DNA from: Acanthosepion esculentum
Lineage: Eukaryota > Mollusca > Cephalopoda > Sepiida > Sepiidae
Assembly (NCBI GenBank): GCA_964036315.1
Contig: OZ038487.1
Location: 53,077,282-53,141,281 of the forward strand
DNA length: 64,000 nt
Reading direction: 5' to 3'
Made by a program: the position numbers and the translations under genes. Below, one piece after another: positions 51,170 through 61,840 of this stretch; positions within the stretch are counted from its first letter, which is position 1; each line of letters opens with the position of its first letter. The notes beneath the pieces were generated by a model. It did not search any database, was not told the origin of the DNA, and saw nothing but the letters and a program-made list of their open reading frames with translations.

Positions 51170-51670
51170 GTAATATAGTGGAACCATGCATAATCTTTAA
51201 ATGTGCACATGAAATAAGCATTAGAGTAAAGGTCTGTAAAAATTAAAATATTTTTAACAAACTATAATATGTAATAATAATAATAATAATATTAGAAATA
51301 TAGTGGTCTTTAGCTGTGTATATGAAATAAGCTTTGGAGCAAAGTTCTGTAATACTTTTGAGAGACCCTAATATGTAATAATAATATAGTGGAGTGGTAT
51401 ATTGTCTTTACATGTGTATATGAAATAAGTAAAAATCTGTAAAGAGGAAATTACTTTCCATATACCCTAATATAAAATAATAATATGAATAATAGAGTTT
51501 TAGATCATCTTCAGATGTGTACATGAAAAAAAACTTTAGAGTAAAAGTCTGTAAAAATACAAGTACTTTCTAATATATAATAATAATAATATTAAGATAG
51601 TGGACTCATAGTCTTTAGATGTTTATATAAAATAAGCTTTGGAATAAAAGTATGTAAAATGGAAATAATT
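51170..51670. repeat. Degenerate tandem repeat, about 105-bp unit
   Basis: Five diverged units of AATAATATAGTGG...ATGAAATAAGCTTTGGA-like sequence. ATAGTGG-type anchors lie near 51176, 51299, 51392, 51497 and 51596. Confidence 0.75.
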
Positions 51671-51904
51671 TTGATAGACAAATGCTATAAAAAACTAGAT
51701 TTTACTTCAAAATAATAATAATGCAGCATTATCCTTCTTCAGTGAGAGTTTTGGTTATTGTCACTTCAAGATTTCGATGAATAATTTATCATTTCCTGTA
51801 CATGCTGCTTCAAAACTCTGTATCATATGATGGCCATGAGGTCAGGCATAATTTTAGGGCCAATGCATCATTAACTTAGAAAACTTTAACAGTACCTTAA
51901 GATA

Positions 51905-52690
51905 CCTTCTTCTATGTGGTGTGTCACTTAGAGATATTGGCGATCATGACTCTCCACAATTCCTGTCCTTTATAGCTCATAATAAATTTTGTCTTATTGT
52001 TATCTCACCTAAACCTTATTCTGACATCAATTTACTCAAGCTCGCTGGGTAGGTTACACATTGTTTTCCTCTGTTCCGCTTGCTTTCAATCTGTATATGA
52101 TTATCAAATTTTCGAAGCCCTCTTTCCACATTAGAAATTTCAGCTATCTCTTTCTTATAAAGGTCCTTTTTGTTTCCATTTTCTCTAAAACTTTGTTGTT
52201 GCTCACATGTTCAGTCCATAGTATTCTCAGCATCCTTCTGTAGAACCACATTTTTGCTGCTTCAAGTCTCTTCTTCATCCATGAGGAGATTATCCAGCAT
52301 TCACTGCCATATAGAAGGAGCAATATTACATAACAGTTTAGTACTCTTTTCTTTATTTCTAATGAAGTTTTTCTGTTTCTTAATACTTTATTTAGCTTTT
52401 GAGGGCAACATTTGTTATCCCAATGCATCTTCAGATTTCAGTGTCACACTTTCCATCCACTGTTAAAACAATTCCCATATATTCAAATTATGTACTTGTT
52501 TGATTTTGGTATCTCCAATTTGTAATTTGCATCTTGGGCTCATCCTTGTGCTATCTGTCTTCTTGCAATTGGTGTTTATTCCTTTCTTCTCACTTTCCTT
52601 CACTGCTTTCTGTAAGAATTCTTGTAGTTTCCTTTCTGTTTCTACTATCAGTACACTGTCATATGCCACCAGATGAAAATGCAACCTTTC

Positions 52691-52691
<1 letters not shown>
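51905..52691 (-). pseudogene. LINE A fragment, RT and C-terminus
   Basis: Best minus-strand coding remnant of this family: a 94-codon frame (52428-52144) gives L-N-K-V-L-R-N-R-K-T-S-L-E-I-K-K-R-V-L-N, L-L-L-Y-G-S-E-C-W-I-I-S-S, W-F-Y-R-R-M-L-R-I-L-W-T-E-H-V-S-N-N. Upstream (to 52691) it shows K-K-G-I-N-T-N-C-K-K-T-D and V-A-Y-D-S-V-L-I where the catalytic Y-A-D-D should be. Broken at 52692 by (TA)n. Confidence 0.85.

Positions 52692-52748
<57 letters not shown>
52692..52748. repeat. (TA)n microsatellite at the LINE A catalytic box
   Basis: About 28 TA units immediately upstream (on the minus strand) of the RT remnant. Confidence 0.95.
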
Positions 52749-52750
<2 letters not shown>

Positions 52751-52914
52751 TCTTATACCCTCAAATTTTGAGTCAATGTTTTTGAGGCCCACTTTCATGT
52801 TCCCTTAACTTAAATATTAATTCAGAAGACACATTCGAATAGTAAAAGATAATGGTCCAATGCTGAACAAAGTATCAAGGAACTGGATAATTTTGTAAGA
52901 AGCAAAGTAATGAA

Positions 52915-53330
52915 TGGTCTAAAATGACAATTGGAAAAATCTTAGATTTTGCCGACGCATATCATCTTCTGACTTTTTCAAGGCAAAAATGAAAACGAAA
53001 TATAAGATTTTTCCAAATGTCATTTTATACCAATCTGTCTTGTCTCTAGAATTGATCTGGGAATTTAGCTGTATCGTCAACATCGAAAAAAAAAAGAAAA
53101 GAAAAGTCTCTTACTATAAAGGTAATTTACATTAACCAGAAAAAAGCCTTGGACAGAAGCGTCTATCTTTTTAAATTTGAATTTTTAATGTAACTATAAC
53201 AGAGATATTTTGATTTCATTTTTGCCTTGAAAAAGTCGGAAGACGAAACGCATTGGCAAAATCTAAGATTTTTCCAATTGTCATTTTATACCAATCTGTC
53301 TTGTCCCTAGAATTGATCTGGGAATTTAAA
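52915..53330. repeat. Inverted and direct duplicates of a 60-90 bp motif
   Basis: ACAATTGGAAAAATCTTAGA (52927-52946) plus TTTTCAAGGCAAAAATGAAA (about 52976) is the inverse of 53213-53282. A direct copy of TTTATACCAATCTGTCTTGT-CxCTAGAATTGATCTGGG occurs at 53024 and 53285. The right copy carries CTTGAAAAAGTCGGAAGACG-AAACGC, a CTxGA...GAAAC hairpin module. Confidence 0.75.
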
Positions 53331-53335
53331 AGTAA

Positions 53336-53455
53336 AGAATGTTGAACAACTTGTAATCTCAATCCTCCTATATGGGAGTAAATGTTGGATATTTTCCTCA
53401 CAGATGAAAAGGAGACTTGAAGTAATAGAGATGTGGTTCTATAGAAGTGCTCTAT
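53336..53455 (+). pseudogene. LINE A scrap
   Basis: I-L-L-Y-G-S-K-C-W-I-F-S-S-Q-M-K-R-R-L-E and W-F-Y-R-S remain, in frame. Confidence 0.75.
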
Positions 53456-53689
53456 TTTACTTGAATTTTTCTGAAGTAATGAAAACTAAGTTCTATATTG
53501 AGCTTATACACAGCATAGTTGCAAGATATCTAACTGGCTGTGTCTTATTTGTTAATCTTTCCATATATTCCAGTAGTTACCCTCTCTATTTGTCTTTCCA
53601 CTTCCTCGACCATTTGGTCAAGCATAGACACATTAACTTGTTCGACTTGCTAGTTCATATAAAACCAGTTTATGTTATTATATCTCACT

Positions 53690-53934
53690 CCAGCTCACTA
53701 TCAGTTTTCTATCTATCTCATTCTGCTTAAATCTATCTATCTGTCTAATTTTGCTTCTATCTACCTATCTATCTCATTCTGCTTCTGTCTATCTTATCCT
53801 GCTTCTATCTATCAATCTCATTCTGCTTTTATATATCTATTTTTCTGTGTATCTCATTCAGCTTCTATCTATCTACTATCTCATTTTGCTTCTATCTACC
53901 TATCTACCTAACTCATCCTGCTTCTATCTAATTC

Positions 53935-53982
<48 letters not shown>

Positions 53983-53990
53983 AGTGTCTG
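53690..53990. repeat. (ATCT)n-derived repeat with CTCATTCTGCTT interruptions
   Basis: Imperfect units mixing CTATCTATC with TCATTCTGCTTCTATC; pure (ATCT)n from about 53935 to 53982. Confidence 0.9.
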
Positions 53991-54044
53991 CCTGTCAGTC
54001 TACCTGTCTGTTTTTATCTATGCATCTATCACATATCTAGCATG

Positions 54045-54280
54045 AAGCCACAAGTCATCATGCCTGAGGGCTTGAGTGTGTTGGCCTGGTTCAATTTGTT
54101 GATCATGCTAGATAAAACGCTCTCTCCCAGAAATTGTAATTAAGCATAGTTGCAATATAAACTACAGGTTGGCTCTGTGGGTGTTGTGCCTGAGCGACCA
54201 TCTGCAATAGGGATTGGCTAGCCACCCTAGTAGATGGATATCTTTGAATACGAGTGGTCAGCTATTATCTATCACATATG
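54045..54280 (+). mobile_element. SINE 1 copy, 5'-truncated
   Basis: Begins GCATGAAGCCACAAGTCATC and keeps the 3' half to TAGCCACCCTAGTAGATGG. Tandem with the next full copy. Confidence 0.8.
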
Positions 54281-54285
54281 GGCAT

Positions 54286-54760
54286 GTGGCTGAATTGTTA
54301 GAATGTTCAATTTCTGATCATGAGTCCCGGATTTAAATCTCACCATTGGTCAGGAAAGTGACTTCTTGATGTTATTAGTCTGGAGGAGGCAGACCCAGTG
54401 TGTCGCACGTTTGGAAAGTGCCTGTAAACCATACCACGGTTTGACCCAAGACTTGTGAGTGAAATTTGGTAGACAGAACCCTTGCCGATAGTTGTACTAG
54501 CATGAAATCACAAGTCATCATGACTATGTGCTTGAGCATGCTGGACTTGTTCAAAGTGTTGATCACATCAGATAATGTGCTCTCTCCCAGAAACTGTAAG
54601 TACGGTCCACTCAGTATAGTTGCAGTATAAACCACAGTTGGCTTCTGTGGGTGTTGAACAAACACAAATATGCCTGAGTAGGTGTCTACAATGGGGATTA
54701 GCTAGCTGTCCTAGTAGACTGGCATCATCAGATACAAGTGACTGTGCCATTTACATTACA
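54286..54760 (+). mobile_element. SINE 1 copy, full length
   Basis: A-box-like GTGGCTGAATTGTTAGAATG (54296-54315), B-box-like GGATTTAAATCTC (54329-54341), body GACTTCTTGATGTTATTAGT and 3' end CCTGAGTAGGTGTCTACAAT. Best complete copy here, about 470 bp. Confidence 0.85.
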
Positions 54761-54769
54761 TTTTATCTA

Positions 54770-54930
54770 TCACAAATCTGTTTAAAGTCATGTCTCTCTG
54801 TCTATATTAGTCTATTCATATCTATCTGTCTCTGTCTACTTATCTATCTAAAAACTGTTTATAACTATCTGTCTATCTATCTCTATCTGTTTCTCTATCT
54901 ATCTATCTATCTCAGTTCATTTGTATCTAT
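54770..54930. repeat. (ATCT)/(CTGT)-rich degenerate microsatellite
   Basis: Repeated TCTATCTGTCTATCTATC-type sequence. Confidence 0.85.
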
Positions 54931-54935
54931 ATATA

Positions 54936-56142
54936 GTGTGTGATGGATAATTTGTCACTATTTCATATTTTTAATTTTGTGCATGTGTGTTGTTTGTTTT
55001 TGATTTTGTTGACTGCAGAGTATAGTAGGGTCAGTTGAGAAAAAGAGCACCATGACACAATTCACTCCACCAGAAATGTGAAATGGCATGCATGATGGAA
55101 GCTCAAAGACAAAGATTTCAGTGTTTTGGGATCTCAATCTGAGGATAGTGCAGAGGATTCAGAAAGAGTTGCATAAATCTTATGATGGTATGGTAGCTCA
55201 GAAAACTCACTCTGATTGTCCTGATAAGAAAGAATTCCCGAATTTGTTGGTAAGATCCAACCCATGATTGACCCTCCAAGTCAATCATGTCTATAGCCAG
55301 TAACACAGAAGTGTCTTAGTTTCTTATCAAGTAGTGCATGAAAATATTTGGTATTTCTCATACAAGATGAGAAAGGACCAATCTTTATCCCAAGCCATGA
55401 AGGACAAGAGGAAAACCATACTACAAAGCTTTTGAACAAACTCAAGCATTCCCTCCAACTGGACATATTTTGTTTTTTCTCAGACGAACAACCATTGGCT
55501 TGTGGTATCCGCAAAAGATGTACTGAAAGTGATGAAAACTAAATATCCAATCAATATCATGGTGTTTGGAGTGATCACTAGTGATGGCAACGTTAAGCCT
55601 CCATTCATCTTCCCACTCTGCCTCAGACTCAACACAGAGGCCTACATCAATTGCCTTGAGGAGATAGTACTGCCCTGATTCAAGAGGGTGGCTGCTGGAA
55701 GATCCTATGTCTGGCAACAGGATTCTACACCATGCCACACCAGCAGGAGAACCCAGTCATATCTGTCATAATTTCTGCGACCGCATCATCCCTTACATCT
55801 GGCCACCTAACTCCCCAGACTGCAACTCACTTGACTATCATGGGTGGGGCACAGTTGAGCAAGAGACTAACAAAACTCCTTGTATTACCAAACATGAACT
55901 GAAGGTAAGGATTATCGCAGCATTCACCAACTTAAACAAGGACACTGTCCAAAAGAGATGCAGGAGATTCCGAAATTGTCTGAAGACCATGGTTAAAGCC
56001 AATGGCGATTTTATTGAATAAATCTACTCTTTACTATTTCAAGATATTTTTGCGTAATTTTGGTAAATACATCTGTTAAAATGAAATGTCAGTGTAATTT
56101 TCATTTTTTTGTAATTTAGGTGACAATTTATCCATCACACCC
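54936..56142 (+). pseudogene. Full-length mariner-like transposon, dead transposase
   Basis: 1,207 bp between TA dinucleotides. Termini GTGTGTGATGGATAATTTGT (left) and the inverse of GGGTGTGATGGATAAATTGT (right). The plus-strand transposase is in pieces: N-terminal helix-turn-helix region 55060-55230, F-F-S-D-E-Q (first Asp, about 55476), V-M-K-T-K-Y-P-I-N-I-M-V-F-G-V, V-W-Q-Q-D-S-T-P-C-H (second Asp, 55711-55740), W-P-P-N-S-P-D-C-N-S-L-D-Y (third Asp, 55801-55839), ending at a stop at 56019-56021 after N-G-D-F-I-E. Spacing between second and third Asp is in the mid-30s, as in mariners. Several stops and frame changes (one at 55676) make it inactive. Confidence 0.9.
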
Positions 56143-56429
56143 TATATTTATCTGTTTGTATAAAATAGTAAGTAAACTAAGAAAGAAGTCATCAGCTTTA
56201 GTAACAAGGATTCTACAAAATTAATAGATATGTAAAGGAAATGTGTCATTCATTATCCAAACAGATTGGTTGACAAATTCCTAAATTGGATCTGCAATGT
56301 GATTAGTTTATCAAACTTGTGTGCTGATCATTTTTATTAAGTTGGTTTTTAAGAGATTTGGGGCTGTTGGCCCCATCTAGGTTTTTCTATTTTTACTCAT
56401 AGCTGGTTGAATAAAGTAGTTTTCACTTC
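56143..56429. other. A/T-rich DNA, nothing recognised
   Basis: No family match seen. Confidence 0.4.
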
Positions 56430-56620
56430 TGGTTTTGGATACAGAGTTTTTCTTCTCATAGACTGAATGCCAACGAAGACCAGAGCTAGAGGTAATGAGG
56501 AATGGATTCATGCTTTCACAAGAAATGAAACACAAACATGTCCATCTGGTATTTGAACTCTACTTGCCATTTCCATTTTATGTGTTCTTAGCCATTAAGG
56601 CACCTTCTAATTCATAAGCT
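56430..56620 (-). mobile_element. SINE 3 copy, diverged
   Basis: GGATACAGAGTTTTTCTTCT, GAATGGATTCATGCTTTCAC and a head with AGCCATTAAGGCACC on the minus strand. Confidence 0.6.
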
Positions 56621-56899
56621 AATCAGAACAGTTTACAGACGTGTACATGAAAATGTCTGGTGAAAAGAGAAGTGATTTTGTTTTCTAAGCTTTTGTAATT
56701 GACCATGAGACAGATGACATGTACAGAAATATGCATGAGCAAGTGGCTGCAAATGTTGAAGTAGCATGCAATGAATCTGCATATTGATTGGTCAAGGAAT
56801 AATTACTTTGGAGAGAATGCAGATTAACAGGGAGAAGACATTATGATTTGAATAACACAAAAGTAGACAATAATTCATGTATTCTGTTATGTACATATA

Positions 56900-57023
56900 T
56901 ATATATATATAATATATTTGTAATTTGTCGATACTGTTCTGATTATGTAAATAAGTTAAACTTAAATGCAGATGATTATGGCTTAAAATTAGAATCCACA
57001 TATATATAAATATATATATATAT
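56900..57023. repeat. Two short (TA)n runs
   Basis: TA tracts at about 56894-56912 and 57001-57023, the second touching the next inverted repeat. Confidence 0.85.
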
Positions 57024-57809
57024 AATAAACAATAAAATCTAAAATCACCTCATATGGGAATATCCTTTTTAAGCAGATGAAGATATTGGCTGGCTGTCTT
57101 ATCAACACCAGGTTGGACTGAGTTTGTGTCAGATATAGAAGTTTAACCATGCCGTAAATGCTAAAAAAAAAACATCAAAAAACCTAATGCAGAATTTATA
57201 CATTTCAAATGTTTCAGTCAGAGGGTGGAAGGTATTTGTCTTAAAGGGAAGAAGTTTTATAAAATTAAGCCCAAATATTAGCCTTATGACATTAATTTGG
57301 GGTTATATGAAGAACGAAATATTAATTTAAAATTAAAAAAGTAATAGAAAGGGGTTTAAAAATAACTTTAAAATATATAGATAAAAGGATGTAAGGGATT
57401 AATAGAAAGAGAGTTGGGGAGATTTTAGAGTAAGGGAAGTTTATAAATTATAATTAATATTGTTTAAAGAGGTTACAAAGGTTATGGAATATAGAAATTA
57501 GAACTAGTCATAGATTTGACATTTGAAAAGTTAGATGGGAGTGAATATTATGGAAATATAGTAGCTATTCAAGTTAAACATATATTATGGAAATTTGAAT
57601 TTGTTTTTATGTCGACATTTTAACACTAATTCATTCCTCTGATTCAATAGTTGGCAATGATTATTGTATTTTATTATTCTAATTTTTTCTTCCTCTTTAC
57701 ACTATATCAATTATAACTTATAAACCAGGGTTGATAAGACAGCCGATATCTTCATCTGCCTAAATAGGCTATTCCATACATGAGGTGATTTTGGATTTTA
57801 TTGTTTATT
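57024..57809. mobile_element. Element with about 86-bp terminal inverted repeats
   Basis: 57024-57112 (AATAAACAATAAAATCTAAA, ATCACCTCAT, GCAGATGAAGATATTGGCTG) and 57724-57809 are inverted copies with small indels. About 786 bp, A/T-rich interior, no ORF. Could be a non-autonomous DNA transposon or a fold-back. Confidence 0.7.
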
Positions 57810-57920
57810 AATTATATTGCTCTGTAATAATAAATACATTGATCTCTTTTTGTCGATCGTTTTTAATATTTTTTTATTACTAAGATTCACTTGGATTATA
57901 CCAATGGATCTGTTAACCTT

Positions 57921-57923
<3 letters not shown>

Positions 57924-57958
<35 letters not shown>
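57924..57958. repeat. (TA)n microsatellite
   Basis: About 17 TA units. Confidence 0.95.
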
Positions 57959-57963
<5 letters not shown>

Positions 57964-58135
57964 GTTAAAAGTGCTGAATATCTGGTCAATGCTGAGTGGC
58001 GACATTCTGTTTCATGTTTGAACAAAATAATCAGGGCATCTTTTATTTCATACTTTTATACGCTCTGTCCCTGATATTATGAAGTTTTACCTATAAATAT
58101 GGCATACCTTAAAACTATGTTTTGATCATATATGT
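57959..58135 (-). mobile_element. Palindrome-family repeat with decayed hammerhead-like module
   Basis: Minus strand: CCCTGATTATTTTGTTCAAA, CATGAAACAGAATGTCGCC, then CACTCAGCATTGACCAGAT. It lines up with one arm of 22659-22806, but the core G of CTGATGA is T here (CTGATTA), which should abolish cutting. The flank 58065-58130 matches 22815-22880. Confidence 0.65.
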
Positions 58136-58273
58136 AGATTTGCTATATTTCTGTTGGAATAATGCATATTATTGCAGATAGAGCCTTTATAGATATAGAC
58201 AGCATGTACACAGGAATCAACACTGCATTTTTAGTGTCAGTTTCATACCTAAAGTGATCTTCACGCCATCTAT

Positions 58274-58469
58274 CATAACAACTTTAATGGGTTGTCTATA
58301 TAGGTCACTTGCGGATTAAGGGATTATTGAGGATGAAGGGAAGTTGGTCCTTCATGATTCTTTTGCTTAGTGTTAATACTGTGTATTATTTATGATCATG
58401 ATTATATTTATATATATATATATAATCATATACCTATATAGACAACCCATTAAAGTTGTTATGGTCATG

Positions 58470-58515
<46 letters not shown>

Positions 58516-58568
58516 CATGACCATAAATAATACACGGTATTAACATTAAGCAAAAGAATCATGAAGGA

Positions 58569-58572
<4 letters not shown>
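58274..58572. repeat. Interleaved inverted repeats (A-B-A'-B') around (TA)n
   Basis: A 58274-58305 (CATAACAACTTTAATGGGTT...) is inverted at A' 58432-58463. B 58344-58405 (GTCCTTCATGATTCTTTTGC...) is inverted at B' 58511-58572. A few mismatches. A'-B' also enclose a (TA)n hairpin with TATGGTCATGATTAT arms. Confidence 0.88.

Positions 58573-58607
<35 letters not shown>
58573..58607. repeat. (TA)n microsatellite
   Basis: About 17 TA units right of B'. Confidence 0.95.
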
Positions 58608-58614
<7 letters not shown>

Positions 58615-58835
58615 ATAAAAAAACAATATAGAAATTATACAAACATGAAGTATTAAAAAATACCTTTACATTCTGACCAAATATAGGAAAAAAACATACC
58701 AAATATATTTCATATAAAACAACATGACATGAACTGGTACATGAAAATGTGATACATTAAAAAACTTACATCACATGTGAAGAAACAATATTTGAATAAT
58801 GAAAAAATTGACATGTGAAGAAACCAAAAGCTTTT

Positions 58836-59172
58836 GTTGGTTGATTCATTTTCTATGGCTTATCAACACTTTGCTGGTTATTTAATGCCAGAAAATATGT
58901 GTAGATTGTAAGAATTTTTGGGAAGATAATAATAGTTTAATTCATACCTTTTCCAAAGGTATTTGTGCATAAATGAATATAAATAATCCAAATGAAATCG
59001 GAATTTGGCTTTCTGATTAACAATTCTAAGCCATTATCCATTACACCACAGTATAACCAAGCTTAAAGCAGATGGTATTCCCAAGCGGTAAACCATCTAC
59101 GTATTGACCAGGTTCGATGTTGCTTAACTTCAGTGATCTTACACGAACCAGTGTTTGAATGTGATGTGGCTG
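58836..59172 (-). mobile_element. 5S rRNA-tRNA composite SINE, full-length copy 3
   Basis: Minus orientation. 5S-like head about 59062-59178 (GATGGTATTCCCAAGCGGTA, GACCAGGTTCGATGTTGCTT, AACTTCAGTGATCTTACACG, GATGTGGCTGTAAGCC), closer to 5S rRNA than the other two copies: GTTGCTTAACTTCAGTGATC is almost the reverse complement of the conserved 5S segment. The tRNA-like part is 58985-59055, followed by body and tail GGTTATTTAATGCC (58876-58889). Confidence 0.87.
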
Positions 59173-59487
59173 TAAGCCAAAATGAAGGTTTTTGGTAAAG
59201 GATCACAAAATATGAACGTACACAGACATTGAACAATTCATACTTAAACTTTCATTAGAAACCCTAAAAGTGGTGTGAAATATAAAAAAAATAATTTAAA
59301 ATCTCTCACAGAAAATTTTCATTAATCTTCAAGGTCTGCACACACATATATATACAAACTAATAATATTAGCAAACAGAGAATGTACAGGAACATTAAAT
59401 AAGGACTCTCTAATGTATTGCGATGAGAATTTAGAATGTTTAATGCTAGAATGGAACATTAACATAATTAGTAACAGTGAAGTATTA
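59173..59487. other. A/T-rich DNA
   Basis: No feature apart from the end of a 112-codon minus-strand frame (59322-59660) with no recognisable domain. Confidence 0.35.
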
Positions 59488-59549
59488 GAGACAGGCCCCT
59501 TACACAGGGGCCGGGAACATTGCAGGCCCCTGTGTAAGGGGCCTGTCTC
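59488..59549. repeat. GC-rich perfect 25-bp hairpin
   Basis: Arms GAGACAGGCCCCTTACACAG-GGGCC (59488-59512) and its exact inverse (59525-59549) around GGGAACATTGCA. Much more GC-rich than anything nearby. Confidence 0.95.
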
Positions 59550-59689
59550 TACAAGGACAGGTTTAGAATAGAATAGAATACCAGCATCTTGGATGAATAG
59601 CTGATGCCATAAGTGCCTCTTGCTGATATACCTTTGCCTTTCAAGAGAAGAAAATTTCACAGATGCTGGGTCATGTGATCATTGAAAAT

Positions 59690-59890
59690 AGTTTAATGTC
59701 AAAGTCGCCGATTCAAAGGTGATGACATAATAATGATGTCACGATGACGTCATTCCTTTGAAAATTTATAAAGACCGAAGTTGAAGTTTCAAAGGTGATG
59801 ACGTTATCTTGATGTCACGATAAGCAAAATTCTTTTCTTTCGAAGTCGATGATTCACAGGTCCTCAAAGCGAAACTGTATTAAGCTCATG
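59690..59890. promoter_or_regulatory. Repeated TGACGT/TGATGTCA cluster
   Basis: Two related units, GATTCAAAGGTGATGACATA (59710) and GTTTCAAAGGTGATGACGTT (59787), each followed by TTGATGTCACGAT-like sequence. A perfect CRE palindrome TGACGTCA lies at 59745-59752. Could be a remnant of a retroelement enhancer; function is inference. Confidence 0.35.
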
Positions 59891-60180
59891 CACATGCATA
59901 TATATATATATATATATACTGGAATATATATATATACTATTGGAAATTCAATAAAGTCCGTGACGTTTTCTGCAATATATAAGATTTATTCCAATAGAAT
60001 ACAAGTGATAAAGAAAGAGTAATAAAGAGAGAGAAGCCTTCGATCAGTGCCTTTGAAGAGATAAAGTTTTTAGCGTGGCCGCGTGTTATTCTATGGAGGC
60101 AACTGACGAATTTTTAATTTAGTCTTTGTGTTTTAATTCTTATCTAACTTAAACTACAGCTGCGGCAAAAAGTTCCTGAT
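59891..60180. other. Unclassified, possibly LTR-related
   Basis: CTATTGGAAATTCAATAAAG (59938) and the reverse-looking TTTATTCCAATAGAATA (59987) make a short inverted pair. No TG...CA boundary or target duplication was found. Confidence 0.3.
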
Positions 60181-60189
60181 TATGTCAAT

Positions 60190-60255
60190 AATTATTATAT
60201 GTATGTATGTATGTTGTGTATGTATGTATGTATGTATGTTGTGTATGTGTGTGTG
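60190..60255. repeat. (TATG)n microsatellite
   Basis: ATGT repeats with TTGTG interruptions. Confidence 0.9.
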
Positions 60256-60589
60256 AATAAAGACAAAAGGAAAACATTTTACTTGATAAAGTCCATCAGC
60301 AGACAAAACACATCGGCTACGATAATTATTCCTACTGTCCTTTTACAGATATATTTTTAGTTATATCCAAATGTTACACACACACGCGCGCACACACATT
60401 TATATATATTTATAAACAATTTATTATTTAAGCATACACACAAATACACATGCACATATTTCTTTTATTTTTGATCTGATAAAGCCTAATATGAGTAAAA
60501 TGTGTAATTTAGATTCAATGAAATGGTTTTCCATTTGTCATATTCTTCAAACTTTGTCTGGATTCTGTATCCTATTTTATACACACACA

Positions 60590-60616
60590 AATATATATAT
60601 ACATATATATATATAT

Positions 60617-60672
<56 letters not shown>
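60590..60672. repeat. (TA)n microsatellite with ACATACA interruptions
   Basis: Pure TA for about 22 units at the right end. Confidence 0.95.
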
Positions 60673-60674
<2 letters not shown>

Positions 60675-61261
60675 CAGGAATTGTTGTGTGAATATTCAGA
60701 GCAGAACACGTATACAATGCATTCTTATGCACACTGTCAAAAGCTGCATCAGTCTGTTGTCTAAATTTGTATTCAACTATGTATAGACATGATGTCAAAC
60801 TGCTTGGCCTCCCTTTCTAGTCTATCCTTTCCCCACTTCTCAGGAGTTTTGCTTATCTACATGAAAATAAAGTAATAAAATCATTATTTACTGCCTTCCA
60901 GTTGATTAGTTTTAATTAGTGGTAATAAGGGTCTTTGTAATCTCCTCACTTGGCCAACCTGTTCTGTGGCATGTCATTTGCAACAATTTGAATGAACTGA
61001 GTTGAATCTCAAAACAGGTACCTTTGTTTATCCTCCATTTGGTCCTGATAGTTTATCCATCTGTATACTTCTTTGTCATTAATATGACTGTCTCTTGTTT
61101 TCCCTTGGTGAAAAGCTATTTCCGTGATATATCAGCTTGTCTCATTGTTACTCCTTCTTCTAGTTTAATGCTGGTTGAACATAAAATCTTTGTTATTAGG
61201 TTCTTCCCAAATACATGTTCAGATCAGATGTTAATGCTTTTGTTTGTATTCTTTAAATATT
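60673..61261. other. A/T-rich DNA, nothing recognised
   Basis: An 80-codon hydrophobic plus-strand frame (61024-61266) shows no family. Confidence 0.4.
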
Positions 61262-61340
61262 CCTGAGCAGGCGTCTGCAACAGGGATTGGCTAGATGCTC
61301 TAGCAGACAGGTGTGCTCAGAAATGAGTATATAGTCATTA
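61262..61340 (+). mobile_element. SINE 1 3' end
   Basis: CCTGAGCAGGCGTCTGCAAC, GGGATTGGCTAGATGC, GGTGTGCTCAGAAATGAG. Confidence 0.75.
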
Positions 61341-61840
61341 TTATTTAATGTTCTCATCTTTGTTGTTATTACCAAACTTTCTTGGTCATGGTGTCCTTTG
61401 ACCTTTTTTTACATGCTTGTTGACAGAGGCAACCTTCATGGAATATTTAATTGAACCCTTTATTTAATCTACAAGGGAAGATGGATGGGGAGTGCAGAAT
61501 CTGCTCCCATAAATTAAGGGCTCATTTCAGCTGAATGTTCTGAAACAAAATTCTGTCCTAATTTCTGGGATGATTACCATTATTTACATTATTTACAAAT
61601 TAATGTCCTTATTATTAATGTTGTTATTATTCACAACCTTTCAGCTGTTGTGCTCTTCCGTGGCAGGTGAGCAGTCTACTTCTATGGATTAAGGAAAAGG
61701 TTCAGTTGAAAATTGCCTGGATCAATAGATATCCAAAGAAGTTCAGAGGGTAAAATGACTGATATGTTGTGATAATTACCTACAAAGATGAGGATATTAG
61801 TCCAAATGTAAATAATGTAAATAAAAACAAATTTACAACA
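61340..61840. mobile_element. SINE 2 fragments (minus, then plus tail)
   Basis: 61340-61500 and 61545-61700 carry SINE 2 pieces on the minus strand (TTAATTGAACCCTTTATTTA, TTATTTACATTATTTACAAA, CACAACCTTTCAGCTGTTGT). 61775-61830 is a plus-strand tail (AAAGATGAGGATATTAGTCC). Confidence 0.6.

Noticed and set aside
55906..55915. Splice donor GAAGGTAAGG
   Set aside because: It lies in the mariner coding sequence and no acceptor follows.
59322..59660. 112-codon minus-strand frame
   Set aside because: It runs through the perfect hairpin and has no recognised domain or splice sites; probably chance in a repeat.
60288..60325. CTTGATAAAGTC...GACAAAACACATCGG as a hammerhead
   Set aside because: Core is CTTGATAA and the GAAA box is AAAA; kept only as a possible decayed relative of the 53.2-kb motif.
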